NCBI RefSeq assembly: GCF_010672525.1
Contig: NZ_JAAHGH010000003.1
Span: forward strand, 91,921-155,920
Length of the DNA stretch: 64,000 bases
Direction: 5' to 3'
From: Okeania sp. SIO2B3
Lineage (GTDB): Bacteria > Cyanobacteriota > Cyanobacteriia > Cyanobacteriales > Microcoleaceae
Below the pieces are notes generated by a model, which was given only the letters and a program-made list of their open reading frames with translations, was not told where the DNA came from and ran no database searches. The position numbers were made by a program, and so were the translations under genes. Below, piece by piece: positions 10,200-20,662 of the stretch. Every line of letters starts with the position of its first letter. The first letter of the stretch is position 1.

Positions 10200-11280
10200 C
10201 TAACGATTAACTTGGCTCATGTCAGGGTAGCGATCGCCGGCAGCTACTCCCTGGGGTGCTACGGCTTCAATTTGTTTGAGTTCCTCTGGAGTCAAAATAA
10301 TATTGACAGCAACTAAATTTTCTTCTAAATATTTGCGTCGCTTAGTTCCAGGAATCGGTACAATATCATTCCCTTGAGCGAGTAACCAGGCGATCACGAG
10401 TTGAACAGGTGTTATATCATGTTCGGATAAGAGCGTGATCAAAAAACTTTCTCCTTCAACTCCAGTTCTTCTTCTTCCTTCTGATGTAGTCGATGGGGAT
10501 ATCGCTATCCCTCACCTCTATAGCAATGTGCACTGGCATATTTACAAATTACAAGAACTGTCCAATAGCTAAAAGTCTTACAATATCGGTTTTTTATTCC
10601 TCCTGTTGCCTGTTGCCAGATGAGCTGTTGCCTGCGCACAGCGCTATACTACAAAACCGTGCGTGAGAGTTTCCAGCTCACACGGCTCCTAACATTGCAG
10701 GATTATTCAAGGTTGGTTACACCTAATTTCACACCTATATTTCAAGGTTTGTCCACCCTTGTAGCGCCTCAGTTTTCGCTACTCTTCGGCTTTATACCTG
10801 GAGATTTTTCACGGGCAAGAGTCTCTTACTCTCGATTTGAGTCTACTTACCCAGGCAAGTGCGTTTTGGCTTAATACAATTTCGGTTTCACGGCTAAGAG
10901 CAATGCCTCCCCTGGTCTGCATATGCTGAACATTACTCCAGGATATGCAGACCAGGGGAATCGTTATCCCGATCAAGACGTTGCTTAAACTTTCCCTACG
11001 AGCGTGGTCGAAAGCTGAGAGTCTCAAACAAAAAGCCATGACCTAGAGGACTGTAAGCCACAAAGCCAATACCTAACTCACGCACAGTGGGTAAGATTTC
11101 ATCTTCAGGTTCGCGACTCCAAGCAGTATCAAGTAGGGTTACCCCCAGTTCAAAAGCGCGGTGAATTGTAGCGATCGCTTCTTGTTCATTACGTCCACGG
11201 TAAAACTCTGACATTCCCATGCACCCCAGTCCGAGAGCTGAAACTTCTAGTCCCTGACTACCTAATTTACGGATTTCCAT
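10200..11280 (-). pseudogene. Aldo/keto reductase, internally deleted and interrupted
   Basis: The N-terminal part (from ATG at 11280) reads [36 protein letters not shown], typical of AKR13-like reductases. After LLDTA it jumps directly to [17 protein letters not shown], so about 100 residues including the catalytic Tyr/Lys region are deleted. After YSPLGHGFL the gene is broken by about 550 bp holding a group II intron relic. The C-terminal part resumes at 10200-10442: [45 protein letters not shown]. The product would be an NADPH-dependent oxidoreductase; this copy cannot be active. Confidence 0.88.
10611..11030 (-). mobile_element. Group II intron relic without reverse transcriptase
   Basis: On the minus strand, 10652-10690 folds as a group II intron domain V: it opens with the AGC catalytic triad (GGAGCCGTGTGAG), has a GAAA-type bulge/loop region, and closes with CTCACGCACGGTTTTG. 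The roughly 350 bp upstream are structured (paired copies of CCCCTGGTCTGCATAT around 10908-10960) and contain no reverse-transcriptase frame. It lies inside the aldo/keto reductase pseudogene on the same strand, as expected of an intron. The 5' end is not certain. Confidence 0.5.
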
Positions 11281-11344
11281 TTTGATTCTCCAATTTAATT
11301 TATAATTTAATTTTTCCTCATTTATTAAGTAAACTGGGTTTAGC

Positions 11345-12817
11345 ATGAATTGGATATTTATAGAAATAAAAAATGTATTTAGTTTATTGGTTCAAATCTT
11401 TCAAATAAAACTATTTGAGTTAGGAAATCAATCATTTTCCATCAAGAATATTACTGAAATAATTTTCTTAATTGTTTTAGTAGTATTTTTCTCCCGCACA
11501 ATAAAAAAGTGGATGAAAGAATGGATATTAGTTAATTTAGGAATCAAAAAAGGTACAAGAGAAGCCATCGCTGCCATTATTAATTACATAATTACAATAG
11601 CTGGTATCTTAATAGTGCTTCATAATGCGGGCATTGACTTAACCTCAATTACTGTAATTGCTGGTGCTTTAAGTATTGGCATTGGTATTGGCATGAAAAA
11701 TATTATTAGTAATTTTGTTAGTGGTTTAACAATTTTGATTGCTCAACCAATTAAAATCGGAGATTTTATCGAAGTTGATGATTTATCAGGAATAGTAGAA
11801 AAAACCTCAATTCGTTCAACTGTAATCCGAACTATTGATGGTATTTTTGTGATTATTCCTAATAATTTTTTAGTAGAACAAAATATTATTAATTGGAGTC
11901 ATAAAGATTCGACATCTCGCCTACATATTCCTATTGGTGTTGCCTATGGTAGCGATACAATCTTAGTAACAGAAGCACTTTTAGATGCAGCTAGAAAAGA
12001 AAAAAAAGTTTTATCAAATCCTTCACCAAAAGTTTGGTTTAAAGGGTTCGGAGATAGTGCCTTAAATTTTGAACTATTAGTCTGGATTAAATATCCTCCT
12101 CTTATAGATTCAATCACAAGTTCTTTAAACTTTTTAATAGATTCAGAATTACGTTATCGGAATATTTCTATTCCTTTTCCCCAAAGAGATTTACATATTC
12201 GCCAGATTAATGATTTAATTCAAACACATAAAAAAACCGAGTCAACAACTGTTGTAAAAGATCAAAAAAACCTTTCAACTTCCTTAGTCAAAAATATAGC
12301 AAAAACTCAGCAAAATCCTTCAAAATGGAATTTACGAGATTTATTACGACAGATTAGTTATTTCCATAATTGTAATAATATTGAACTACGAGACATCATT
12401 GAAAATGGATATAGAAAAATTGTTCCTCGCGGTGAAATAATCTGTTTAGAGGGAGAGTCAGGAGACTCATTTTATATTATTCTTTCAGGGTCGGTAGAAG
12501 TCTTTTCAGAAAAAGCAAATAAGTATATAACAACTAGATATGCAGGAGAATTTATTGGAGAAATGTCACTAATATTAGGGATTACTCGTACAGCGAGTCT
12601 TCGTGCCACAGAAGATACAATTTTATTTGTAGTAGACCGAGACAATTTACACAATCTTTTGGCAAAACACCAAAGACTAGCAGACAAAATTTCTGAAGAA
12701 TTATCCCGACGTTTAGAGACTTTAAAAAACTTAGGATTACTTGATAACCAAGAAAATTCCCAAGAAACAGCAATGATTTGGATTCGGAATCGAATTTATA
12801 CTTTATTTGATATTTAA
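11345..12817 (+). CDS. MscS-type mechanosensitive channel with C-terminal cyclic-nucleotide-binding domain
   Basis: A 490-residue inner-membrane channel. Membrane helices occupy about residues 10-125; the pore-lining TM3 and its junction read [20 protein letters not shown], then [20 protein letters not shown]. The MscS beta domain follows ([16 protein letters not shown]). Residues about 345-465 form a cNMP-binding domain with the phosphate-binding cassette [20 protein letters not shown]. Such fusions are called bacterial cyclic nucleotide-gated channels (bCNG) and are thought to be gated by cAMP or cGMP more than by tension. The gene is monocistronic, divergent from the reductase pseudogene, with a MITE-A copy 2 bp after its stop codon. 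Confidence 0.93.
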   Translation: MNWIFIEIKNVFSLLVQIFQIKLFELGNQSFSIKNITEIIFLIVLVVFFSRTIKKWMKEWILVNLGIKKGTREAIAAIINYIITIAGILIVLHNAGIDLTSITVIAGALSIGIGIGMKNIISNFVSGLTILIAQPIKIGDFIEVDDLSGIVEKTSIRSTVIRTIDGIFVIIPNNFLVEQNIINWSHKDSTSRLHIPIGVAYGSDTILVTEALLDAARKEKKVLSNPSPKVWFKGFGDSALNFELLVWIKYPPLIDSITSSLNFLIDSELRYRNISIPFPQRDLHIRQINDLIQTHKKTESTTVVKDQKNLSTSLVKNIAKTQQNPSKWNLRDLLRQISYFHNCNNIELRDIIENGYRKIVPRGEIICLEGESGDSFYIILSGSVEVFSEKANKYITTRYAGEFIGEMSLILGITRTASLRATEDTILFVVDRDNLHNLLAKHQRLADKISEELSRRLETLKNLGLLDNQENSQETAMIWIRNRIYTLFDI

Positions 12818-12818
12818 A

Positions 12819-13099
12819 TAGGGCTTGCGTATGGAAAGTCTTTTTGTAGGGGTAGGATACAGGAGACAGGAGACAACCCACCCGCAGGCCCCGACCGTGG
12901 AGGGGAAGACAGGAGGAACGGGGAATGAGCGAGGAGGTAGGAGTAACAATTGTCAATTTGGGATTTTTCTGCCCAACTATGCGCCTAAAATACGAGCTTT
13001 TTGAGGGTTTTCAACGTGATACCTGGCACTGCAATTTGACCCTCACAGTACTCAAACCTTTATATATCAATACTTTTAGAATTAATCAGCAAGCCCTAA
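12819..13099. repeat. MITE-A copy (reference copy)
   Basis: A 281-bp non-coding element with terminal inverted repeats TAGGGCTTGCGTATGG / TAATCAGCAAGCCCTAA (core TTAGGGYTTGC). Other copies: about 827-1034 (partial), 24200-24430, 24581-24817, 26636-26886, 29385-29600 (left half), 32321-32596, 51650-52215 and 60025-60255, in both orientations. The interior is partly conserved and often contains GGAGACAGGAGACA-type short repeats. Confidence 0.85.
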
Positions 13100-13106
13100 A
13101 TAATCA

Positions 13107-13143
13107 AAGCTTGAAGAAGGAAGAGGGAAGAAGGAAGAGGGAC
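13107..13143. repeat. Purine tandem repeat GAAGAAGGAAGAGGG
   Basis: A short tandem array of the type also seen at 53663-53716 and, as complement, near 54287-54315 and 60640-60705. Confidence 0.7.
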
Positions 13144-13324
13144 AAAGACTATTGAGCAACAAAAAAACCTAAATTTCCTGTAGATATTCACCCTTGAGTT
13201 TACACAAACGATAAAGTGCAGACATGATGCTATAACAAATCTGGTTATTATAGGGTAGTTACCTAGATACCCAAATCCTTATCAGACAAAGATTTTGAAT
13301 TTTTTGAATATCTCCTTAGTGACA

Positions 13325-13870
13325 TCTCCCACACTAAGCTGATGCTATAGTGTGGGCTTCTAGTTTCGTAGCCCCGGTATCCCATCGGGCAAGCGCGTGC
13401 TTTAAGGACGTCTGGGTCCTACCGCCCTATTTTTGATATTTATCGCAGCATTTAAGTCGCGGTCTATTACAATACCGCAATGCGGACAAGAATGAGTTCG
13501 TATGTTTAATTCTTTAGGGACTTTTTCCCCACAATTTGAGCAGTCTTGGCTAGTATTTTTGGGGTTCACTGCTATGGTTTTCCCCTCCAGCATTTTCCTC
13601 CTGCGGAGGAGCTGCGCTAACAGCTTTGACAGTTAAAAAGTTAGAAATTGGCCCCCAAATTGCATCGTTAATTGATTTACTCAAACGGGTCAATGCTTGC
13701 CCTTTAATGTTTAAGTTTGCCTCCGGCACGCCGCTCCGCGTCTACGTGGGCAATAACATCCGCTTTTAATAACAATTCATTGGCTGTTTTGAAGTGAAAG
13801 TCTTTACGCTTGTCAGCTACCTTTTTATGTTGTTTAGCCACAGCTTTGACAGCTTTTACATGTCTTACAT
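13325..13870 (-). pseudogene. tnpB C-terminal relic, copy 2
   Basis: The 13402-13593 frame gives MLEGKTIAVNPKNTSQDCSN, CGEKVPKELN, SCPHCGIVIDRDLNAAINI, the TnpB zinc finger with its final Asp. Upstream, 13594-13870 aligns at DNA level with copy 1 (8150-8480) but in shifted frames. It stops abruptly near 13865. Its own GC-rich insert (CTCCTGCGGAGGAGCTGCGC at about 13598) is absent from copy 1. The right-end structure at 13320-13430 matches 7879-7990. Confidence 0.85.
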
Positions 13871-13925
13871 TCTGAGGAGACCTCAGAATTACACACTCGC
13901 TTCTGACTTCTGATTTCTGACTTCG

Positions 13926-14780
13926 TTAACGTCCTATCAACTTTACGACAAAACTACCACTTAGATAAAGAGCAACTACTGCTCCACCTAATAAACTTTG
14001 AGTTAAAGGGTCAGTTGAAGGAGTTAAAACTGCTCCTAAAACTGCTGCACCTAACAATACATATCTCCAGCCAGAAAACATTTGTTGAGAAGAAACAATT
14101 CCTGAAATACCTAACAATAATTGCAGAATCGGAATTTGAAATGCTAATGCCGTACTAAACATTAATAGCAATACAAATTCAAAATATTGTTCAATTGACC
14201 AAGCTTGTTCTACTACTTCCGAGCCGTAACTAATAAAAAACTTCAAAGCTGCTGGTACAATTGCAAAATAAGCAAATACTAATCCCAATCCAAATAAAAC
14301 TGTAGAACCTAAAAAAATCGGTCCGAGAAATCTTCTTTCTCTAATAGTTAGACCTGGTAGAACAAACTTAACTATTTGATAAAGTATAAAAGGACTTGCC
14401 AAAAGAAAACCACTATAAGCAGCTACTTTAATAGTTACAAAAAAATATTCTCCTGGAGCCAGTTGGAGAAACTTTACTCCTTGGGCAGGAACTTCTAGGA
14501 ATTGGACAATAGGTTTAACTACAACGAAGCAACCGATAATACCTACTACTCCTGCTATTAGAGAATAAAATATTCGCATCCGTAACTCTTCGAGATGGTC
14601 AAATATAGACATTTCCACATCATCAGGAGATCGATCGAGATAATCATCTTCTTCTAAATCTTGGCGATCGCCTACTCGATCTGTATTATTCGGCTTAACT
14701 TCAGGCTCTTTCAAGCTTACAGGTGCTAAATTATGATTATCTGAACCCTCTGGAGGAGTGTTAGTTTCTGGAGGTGTCAT
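13926..14780 (-). CDS. tatC: Sec-independent protein translocase TatC
   Basis: TatC (284 aa), the receptor subunit of the twin-arginine translocase, which binds the RR signal of folded substrates. Residues 1-58 are a hydrophilic, proline- and acid-rich extension. The conserved cytoplasmic start motif follows: [20 protein letters not shown] at about 57-76. Six membrane helices are apparent, with loop motifs [13 protein letters not shown] and YEF-like [10 protein letters not shown]. Length is slightly above typical because of the N-terminal extension. No tatA or tatB is adjacent. The Rieske protein encoded at 6283-6822 is a likely substrate by family knowledge. Confidence 0.96.
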   Translation of the reverse strand: MTPPETNTPPEGSDNHNLAPVSLKEPEVKPNNTDRVGDRQDLEEDDYLDRSPDDVEMSIFDHLEELRMRIFYSLIAGVVGIIGCFVVVKPIVQFLEVPAQGVKFLQLAPGEYFFVTIKVAAYSGFLLASPFILYQIVKFVLPGLTIRERRFLGPIFLGSTVLFGLGLVFAYFAIVPAALKFFISYGSEVVEQAWSIEQYFEFVLLLMFSTALAFQIPILQLLLGISGIVSSQQMFSGWRYVLLGAAVLGAVLTPSTDPLTQSLLGGAVVALYLSGSFVVKLIGR

Positions 14781-15469
14781 ATCTGTTTTTGATTTTAGAT
14801 TTATCTATATATAAAGTTCCTATTTTCCACAGTGTAGACCATTGTACCGAGATTCAGTAAGCAAATTCATCTTCCCATAGTGTAGTTTGCGGGTAATTTA
14901 AGTCTATTAATCAGCCTTGAAAGGAAGTAAAAATCACGAAAACAAGAAAAACTGACTATTGATAGTTGAATATTAATTGCTATATTTAACCCATCTATAA
15001 TTTTGCCTAAATCACAATTAATAGAGTTGGCAATAAAAATATTGGAGCCAAATTATGTTTAACAAAAGATGGAAAAAAAATCTGATTTTATCCTTAACTA
15101 GAGGATTAGAATTTCATAAATTCTTGCTATTTTACTACTCACAATCATAAATATTCGTGCAGCTATAAAAACATAGCTAAAGAAAAGGTTGGTGCTTGAG
15201 ATAGGCTGATGATAAATCGAACACGGTTTGATTTTTTCCCACGGTTTCTTATTGCCTGATGGAGCTGTTCCCTACTACAGGTATCCATGAAAATTAATTT
15301 GACATTTGATAAAAGTAGATAACAGAGAACAACAAATATACTTATATACAATAACCGTAGATATATAATTAATTTTGCTTAACTACTTAAAACAAAAAAC
15401 ACATTACTAATCCACAAGTTTTGGGGTTTTCAGTTGAGAATCAATCACAAAATTCAGCTTTCAAATCCC
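14781..15469. other. Non-coding stretch between tatC and gpsA
   Basis: No gene is supported. A 31-codon frame from ATG at 15056 (MFNKRWKKNLILSLTRGLEF) resembles a signal-peptide start but stops at once, and could be a gene remnant. The 62-codon minus frame at 15163-15351 has no family features. Confidence 0.4.
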
Positions 15470-16462
15470 TTATTCAGCTTTCAAATCTCTTTCCATTAGA
15501 GCTACTACTGCTTCTTCAGGAGTAATTTTTCCATTTAATAAAAGAAAAACCTGATGAGAAATAGGTACGCGAATTTCCTCTCGGTAAGCAAGATCGATCA
15601 AAACATTCGTAGTATTAACACCCTCAGCAGTACCTTGTAATTCGTCTAAAATTTTCTCCAAACTTTTACCTTGAGCTAAAGCATAACCAACCCGATAATT
15701 TCTACTCAAAGAACTACTACAAGTTGCCAACATATCTCCTAAACCAGATAACCCAAAAAAAGTTTCAGTTTGTCCGCCTAAATGATTACCAACCCGAATA
15801 ATTTCTGTCAAAGCACGAGTTAACAAAGCTGATTTAGCATTAGTACCAAGTTCCAAACCATCACAAACTCCAGCAGCAATAGCAATAACATTTTTCAAAG
15901 TTCCACCTAACTCCGTACCAATAGGATCGGGACTACTATAAACCCGAAATAAACCAGAAGCAAAAATATTTTGTACTGTTGTTGCTGCTGCCTTATTTTT
16001 ACTAGCAACTACCGTTGCAGTAGGTAATTTATCATTAATTTCTTTTGATAAATTAGGACCAGATAAAACTACGACTGAATTATTAGGAAAATTTGTTTCC
16101 CAAATCTGAGAAGGAGTCCGCCTTGTTGCCGAATCTAATCCTTTTGTAGCAGTCACAATAATTACCTTTTCTGATAATCCAATTTTTTTGATTTTTTCTG
16201 CCGTTTCATTCACTCCTTTCATAGAAATTGCCGAAACTATAATATCAACATTTTGGAGTATTTCTGATAAACTTACATTCAAGCTACGAGACCATAAATG
16301 TATTTCATGTTGATTATGACCAGCCAATTTTGCTAAAGAAGAACCCCATGCACCTGCACCTAGAATCGCTAAGGTTGCCTTTTTTTTCGATACTGGATAA
16401 GCAGAGTCTAAAGTTCTAATAATTTTTCTTATTTTATCAGCTTGAGATATTTTACTTACCAT
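15470..16462 (-). CDS. gpsA: Glycerol-3-phosphate dehydrogenase [NAD(P)+]
   Basis: GpsA (330 aa) reduces dihydroxyacetone phosphate to sn-glycerol 3-phosphate for membrane lipid synthesis. A Rossmann fold begins at about residue 31 with LAILGAGAWGSSLAKL (GxGxxG at 35-40). The substrate and catalytic region shows VTATKGLD, the Ser-Gly-Pro motif VVLSGPNLSKEI, and the catalytic Lys in GTLKNVIAIAAGVCDGL. SGLGDMLATCSSSLSRN and GTAEGVNTT are family signatures. Length is normal, with about 30 extra N-terminal residues. It is cytoplasmic and monocistronic here. Confidence 0.97.
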   Translation of the reverse strand: MVSKISQADKIRKIIRTLDSAYPVSKKKATLAILGAGAWGSSLAKLAGHNQHEIHLWSRSLNVSLSEILQNVDIIVSAISMKGVNETAEKIKKIGLSEKVIIVTATKGLDSATRRTPSQIWETNFPNNSVVVLSGPNLSKEINDKLPTATVVASKNKAAATTVQNIFASGLFRVYSSPDPIGTELGGTLKNVIAIAAGVCDGLELGTNAKSALLTRALTEIIRVGNHLGGQTETFFGLSGLGDMLATCSSSLSRNYRVGYALAQGKSLEKILDELQGTAEGVNTTNVLIDLAYREEIRVPISHQVFLLLNGKITPEEAVVALMERDLKAE

Positions 16463-16650
16463 AATTTATGAATTTGATTTATTAATTAATTATTGATTTT
16501 CAGAGAAGTCAGTACAATAAGTCAATGGTGATTTTTCACTAACTCATAATTAATTTGTTCTCAGATATTCTCACTCTTCTAGAGAAAATATATATAGCGC
16601 TATTAATTCCACCACCAATAATTAGGACTTACGCAAAAAAAACTATAGAA

Positions 16651-17690
16651 CCCCTGAGTGGTATCTTTTTAGGAAAAGCTATATAGTTAAATAGCGATCA
16701 CCAATTATCATCAATAAGAGTTGGACAAATGCCAGCCTTCAAGCAGTTTGACAGACAAAGAATGGGTTCTTATTGAACCATCCCATACCAAAAAAGAAGA
16801 AAACTTGTCCAACATGCAGGGAGCAAGAGAGAAATTTTAGATGGTATCTTGTATCAACTCAAGAATGGTTGTAACTGGTGTTACTTATAGTGCATATTTA
16901 CCACCCTATTCAACCGTATTTTGGCTTTACTTGCAGTGGCGAGCATCAGGGGTAATTGAAAAAATTAGAGATGTATTGCATTCTCAAGTATGTCAATAGG
17001 TAAAAAAAAGCGATCGGGGACAACTTTAATCATCATTGATTCACAGGCAGTAAAAAATACCTGTAATGCTAGTATCAAGTCAATCATGATTTTGTTTTTA
17101 CAAATCTACGAACGGAATTAAGCGACATCTGGCAGTAGATAGTCTCGGTTTTCCTTCTTGCTCCGTCCTTACTCTGAGGAAACCTCAGAGCGGGCGGTGC
17201 GCTTTTTTTACTTATTGCAGCAAAGCTAATGTATCTGATGATCAGGGATTAAAAGAAATATTGTCAGATAACGTTGATTACTTCAAGTCCAAACCTGTTA
17301 ATATCCCTAAAATTACTATCCTACTTGACAATGGATATCCCATAGGAAAAAATAACACAGGAGTTAAAGAAAATTTATCCAACAATTATGACCAAGATTC
17401 GGTTTAAACTATCACCAAAACCTTCAAAGGTGAAGAAAAAACAGCAAGGAAAAACAGGGTTTGTGCCCGTCAAAGCCAGGTGGGTCATCGAAAGAACCAA
17501 CTCTTGGATGGAGAGATGTCAAAGCTTGACTAAAAATTTTGTTTGCGTTTGCTTCCGCATCCCGTAGGGAAGCATTCCGCAGGAAAAGAACCCTGGAAAA
17601 TGCTACCGCCAAGATTAATATCCAGTTTTATTCGACTAATGCTCAAGAGACTGGCGATCGCCTAGGTTTTTAAAAGATACCACTCAGGGG
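16651..17690. mobile_element. Dead IS5-type insertion sequence with 19-bp inverted ends
   Basis: The left end CCCCTGAGTGGTATCTTTT and right end AAAAGATACCACTCAGGGG are perfect inverted repeats 1,040 bp apart, enclosing a decayed transposase. The left flank (CTATAG then AA) and right flank (ATCTATAGG) are similar, but I cannot settle the target duplication. Confidence 0.9.
16735..17640 (+). pseudogene. IS5-family transposase, many frameshifts
   Basis: Recognisable pieces across frames: LTDKEWVLIEPSHTKK, then KREILDGILYQLKNGCNW (the N-terminal domain of IS5 transposases), LPPYSTVFWLYLQW, GIKRHLAVDSLGFP (first DDE Asp region), and WVIERTNSWMERCQSL (third DDE Glu region). Several stops and shifts separate them. 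Two GC-rich short repeats sit inside (about 17155-17205 and 17541-17588). Confidence 0.88.
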
Positions 17691-18063
17691 ATCTATAGGT
17701 ATTGATTTTAATGCTGAGTTGATTTCAGTCTACAGGACAACGACAAGCATCCAATAGAAATATTGTTTGTAAGTTGTCAAATTAGCAGAATTTTTTGAAT
17801 GTGCTATTGCCATTGAGTCTCTAGATTTTACCAATAAAAAATGGCGTTGGTGATTTGAGGTATGATATAATATCAGACTCAGAGGGCGACAGAACTCTGT
17901 TCCGCTTACGTGATAGAACCCCGTTCCGCGCTCCACGACCAAAAAACTTTCTCCTTCTACTCCTCTTTCTTCTTCTTTACTTCCCTACTGACTCCTGAGT
18001 TCTGACTCCTGACTCCTAAGTAATTAAGATTAATATCATACACTAATTCAGCAACACCATATA
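17691..18063. other. Intergenic region upstream of the UspA gene
   Basis: No gene. It contains GGTATGATATAATATC near 17863 and TATCATAC at 18035, an inverted pair possibly related to MITE-B ends, and short direct repeats of TGACTCCTGAC near 17980-18018. The UspA promoter should lie close to 18063. Confidence 0.4.
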
Positions 18064-18492
18064 ATGAATATATTTTCCAAAAATTCTGTACTTGTGCCCA
18101 TAGATTTTTCCGATAAATCTGTTGAGGCGATCAATGTAGCTCTAGAATTTGTTCGAGATCCTTCTTATTTATGGATTCTCCATGTGTTGCCTCATCTCAA
18201 TCCTACTGAACCAGGAGTAAGGTGGCATACTGTCGATGACCAGAGTCGCAAACAGCACATTGAAAAAGTGTTTCACGAACAGATTCAAGGTGCTAAATAT
18301 GAAGGTATTAATTTTAGTGTGGCGATCGGAAATCCTAGCTCAGAAATTTTGGATTATGCTCAGGAAAAAAAAGCAGATTTGATTGTCATTCCTTCCCAAG
18401 GACATAGTGGTCTTGGTCGATTTTTACTAGGATCAGTTGCTGAACGAGTTGTCAGGTATTCTCATTGTCCTGTTTTAGTTCTACGAAATTGA
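18064..18492 (+). CDS. Universal stress protein (UspA family)
   Basis: A single-domain Usp of 142 residues, a cytoplasmic alpha/beta protein of the adenine-nucleotide-binding superfamily. It starts with the family strand VLVPIDFSDKSVEAINVALE, has LWILHVLPHL as second strand, and ends IVIPSQGHSGLGRFLLGSVA, then VVRYSHCPVLVLR. The classical ATP loop is G-x2-G-x9-G(S/T). Here the first Gly is replaced by Pro (PSQG-x9-GS), so nucleotide binding is not assured. The role is probably stress response; the substrate is unknown. It is monocistronic between two dead insertion sequences. Confidence 0.93.
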   Translation: MNIFSKNSVLVPIDFSDKSVEAINVALEFVRDPSYLWILHVLPHLNPTEPGVRWHTVDDQSRKQHIEKVFHEQIQGAKYEGINFSVAIGNPSSEILDYAQEKKADLIVIPSQGHSGLGRFLLGSVAERVVRYSHCPVLVLRN

Positions 18493-18854
18493 CATACTAT
18501 CCTGCGGTCAGATACGGAAATTATTCTTCAAGCAGGATTATACCAAGCGCGATAAATGTTTGCTACATTTTCTTAGGCGTTGGTAATTGCTAAGATGATT
18601 TTCTGTTAGGGGTAATAAGTATCCGGATAATTAGTTATTGTATGATGAGAGGACTCAGGAGTCAGAACTCAGGAGTCAGAACTCAGGAGTCAGTAGGAAA
18701 AAAGGATGAGAGTTGGAATTATCTGGGGATAAGTAGGCATTTTATGTCTGCATTGCATGGAAGTAGAAAGTGCGATAACTGTATAACCGGATTTTATATA
18801 ACACCCCTTGCCTACTCTGGTTGGATATTTACAACTATCACAGGGGAATAAACC
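18493..18854. other. Non-coding stretch
   Basis: No gene is supported. A direct repeat of GACTCAGGAGTCAGAACTCA units lies at 18651-18693. Confidence 0.5.
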
Positions 18855-19812
18855 TTAGGGCGTGTCATCAATTAAAGAGGTTGACATTAAATGTATAGTA
18901 TGCTTATGAAGAATAACTACAGGAACAACATGCTAAGAACTGTTCTAAATGACTAGACGTTATGCCTTGCGTATGGGATCAATGGGAACGCCCATACAAA
19001 TTTACTACCAGGGTGTAAAGGAACTGTAGGAAGGAAAGCATTGGACAACCGCCTCTTTGTGGAAGCTGTTTTATACAGATATAGAGCCGGAATTCCGAAC
19101 CAGAGATAACCCAGAAAGATTTGGGGACTTCCGCGTTATCCATACCCGTTTTAGTCGCTGGAGTCGCTCAGGGGTAACAGAAAGAGTGTTTCACGCTTTA
19201 GCTGAGGATGCAGAAGTCCAAATATGCCATGATCGATGCTACTACTGTTCGTGCTCATACTCGTAGTGCAGGAGCGAAAGACAGTAGTGCAGAACAGGAA
19301 AATATTGGCCTAAGCATTGGGGGATTGAGTACGAAAATACATGAGGTAGTAGATGCTCTGGGTAATCCCACCCCTAGCATTTTTAACCCCAGGCCAAGGA
19401 TGCGACTTAGATGGAGCAGATGTTTTATTACCGATGGTAGAAGCGACAAGCAGTTTTGGCTGATCAAGCCTATGATGCTCAAGAGCGGGTGCTAATCGCC
19501 TTTAACTGAGAGAGGAATAGAAGTAGTAATTCCCCCGAAAAAAAACCGCGCGTGAACTCCGCAACTACGATGAGATATTGTACAAAGCACGCCATCTCAT
19601 AGAAAATTTCTTTGCCAAACTCAAACAATATAGAGCGTTGGCGGAGCAAGTGCGGCAGCTATATCGCTACAAGATATGACAAGCGTTCAGTAAACTTTCA
19701 CCGGAGGAATTCCTACAGGTAGCCTCAGCCATTTTATTAGCATAGCGATCACCATTGACCTACAGCATACAATACCAATTTTGTCAAAATTTTAATTGAT
19801 GACACGCCCTAA
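18855..19812. mobile_element. Dead IS5-type insertion sequence with 22-bp inverted ends
   Basis: The ends TTAGGGCGTGTCATCAATTA... and ...TAATTGATGACACGCCCTAA are inverted repeats about 958 bp apart. Inside is a transposase broken in several frames. Confidence 0.9.
18930..19745 (+). pseudogene. IS5-family (IS1031/IS427-like) transposase, decayed
   Basis: Pieces: DNRLFVEAVLYRYRAGIP (N-terminal), FHALAEDAEVQ (near 19195), MIDATTVRAHTRSAGAKDSS (first DDE Asp, from about 19228), GGLSTKIHEVVDALGNP, and the end NYDEILYKARHLIENFFAKL, then KQYRA. Several frameshifts and stops lie between. The first-Asp block and C-terminal block identify the family. Confidence 0.88.
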
Positions 19813-20662
19813 CGTTAAGCATTCTTTTTTCACCCTTGGTATTACAGGATTATTGGTTTGTGTTCCGCAAGGACAGGCCAACATTTAGTCCAATTTTTCG
19901 GTATATTAAAAACCAGATATTACCTTCAATGATAAAAATCCAGTTTATTTGAATTTTACTTTATTATTTATTAACTTTAATTAAGAGGATCGACCTAAAT
20001 GATTATTCAGGAGATTACAATAATTATATAGAGTTATCCTGATTAAATAGGGGAGTAGGAAATATGTTAAGAACTCCTACATTTCATGTCAATCAATACC
20101 AAGCATTATTACAAAATCTCAAGCAAACTATTCTATATTGGCTGAAATATTTTTGGAAATTTAGTTTATTTTATGGTAAATATACTGCTTCTCCACCTTG
20201 GCAAAAAACCATTAATATAAATTGACATAACTAACTATAGTTTTCAAGGTAGGTCTATTGGCTAGACAGCTAGGTTTTTAGAACAGTTAAATGCCTTGAT
20301 CGCTTATGGCTATTTTGGAGTAAACATCAAGTCATCCTTTTAGGAGGAAGATTTATATCCAAATTATCAATTAGCCAGCTTATCAATAACCTTGATTATT
20401 TTCAGAGCTTTATATTAAGCTCCAATCTTTCTGCTAAAATTATCTTGGTTACTCTTACAGTTTATCGGTAAAACAACTAAATACCTCTAATAAATGAGGC
20501 CCTGGTATTTTAGCAGTACTTATATTTAGATTAACAGGAGCAATTTGCTTGGAGTATTGCTCCTGAAATCAACTATTAATCTTGAAAAGCTTTGAGATTA
20601 AAAGCTCTAATGCTTTATTGTTGTTTGAGCAACCCCATCAGCAATGAAGCTAACTTTTATTT
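19813..20662. other. Non-coding stretch
   Basis: No supported gene. The frame from ATG at 20064 stops after 33 codons. A terminator-like feature for the minus-strand gene at 20663 was looked for but is not clear. Confidence 0.5.

Noticed and set aside
10611..11030. Diversity-generating retroelement
   Set aside because: There is no reverse transcriptase and no template/variable repeat pair; the domain V fold fits a group II intron relic.
15163..15351. 62-codon minus-strand frame near gpsA
   Set aside because: No start-site support, no homology features, and part of it is a short repeat.
20064..20165. Small gene starting MLRTPTFHVNQYQALLQN
   Set aside because: It stops after 33 codons, shows no recognisable family and lies in decayed DNA.
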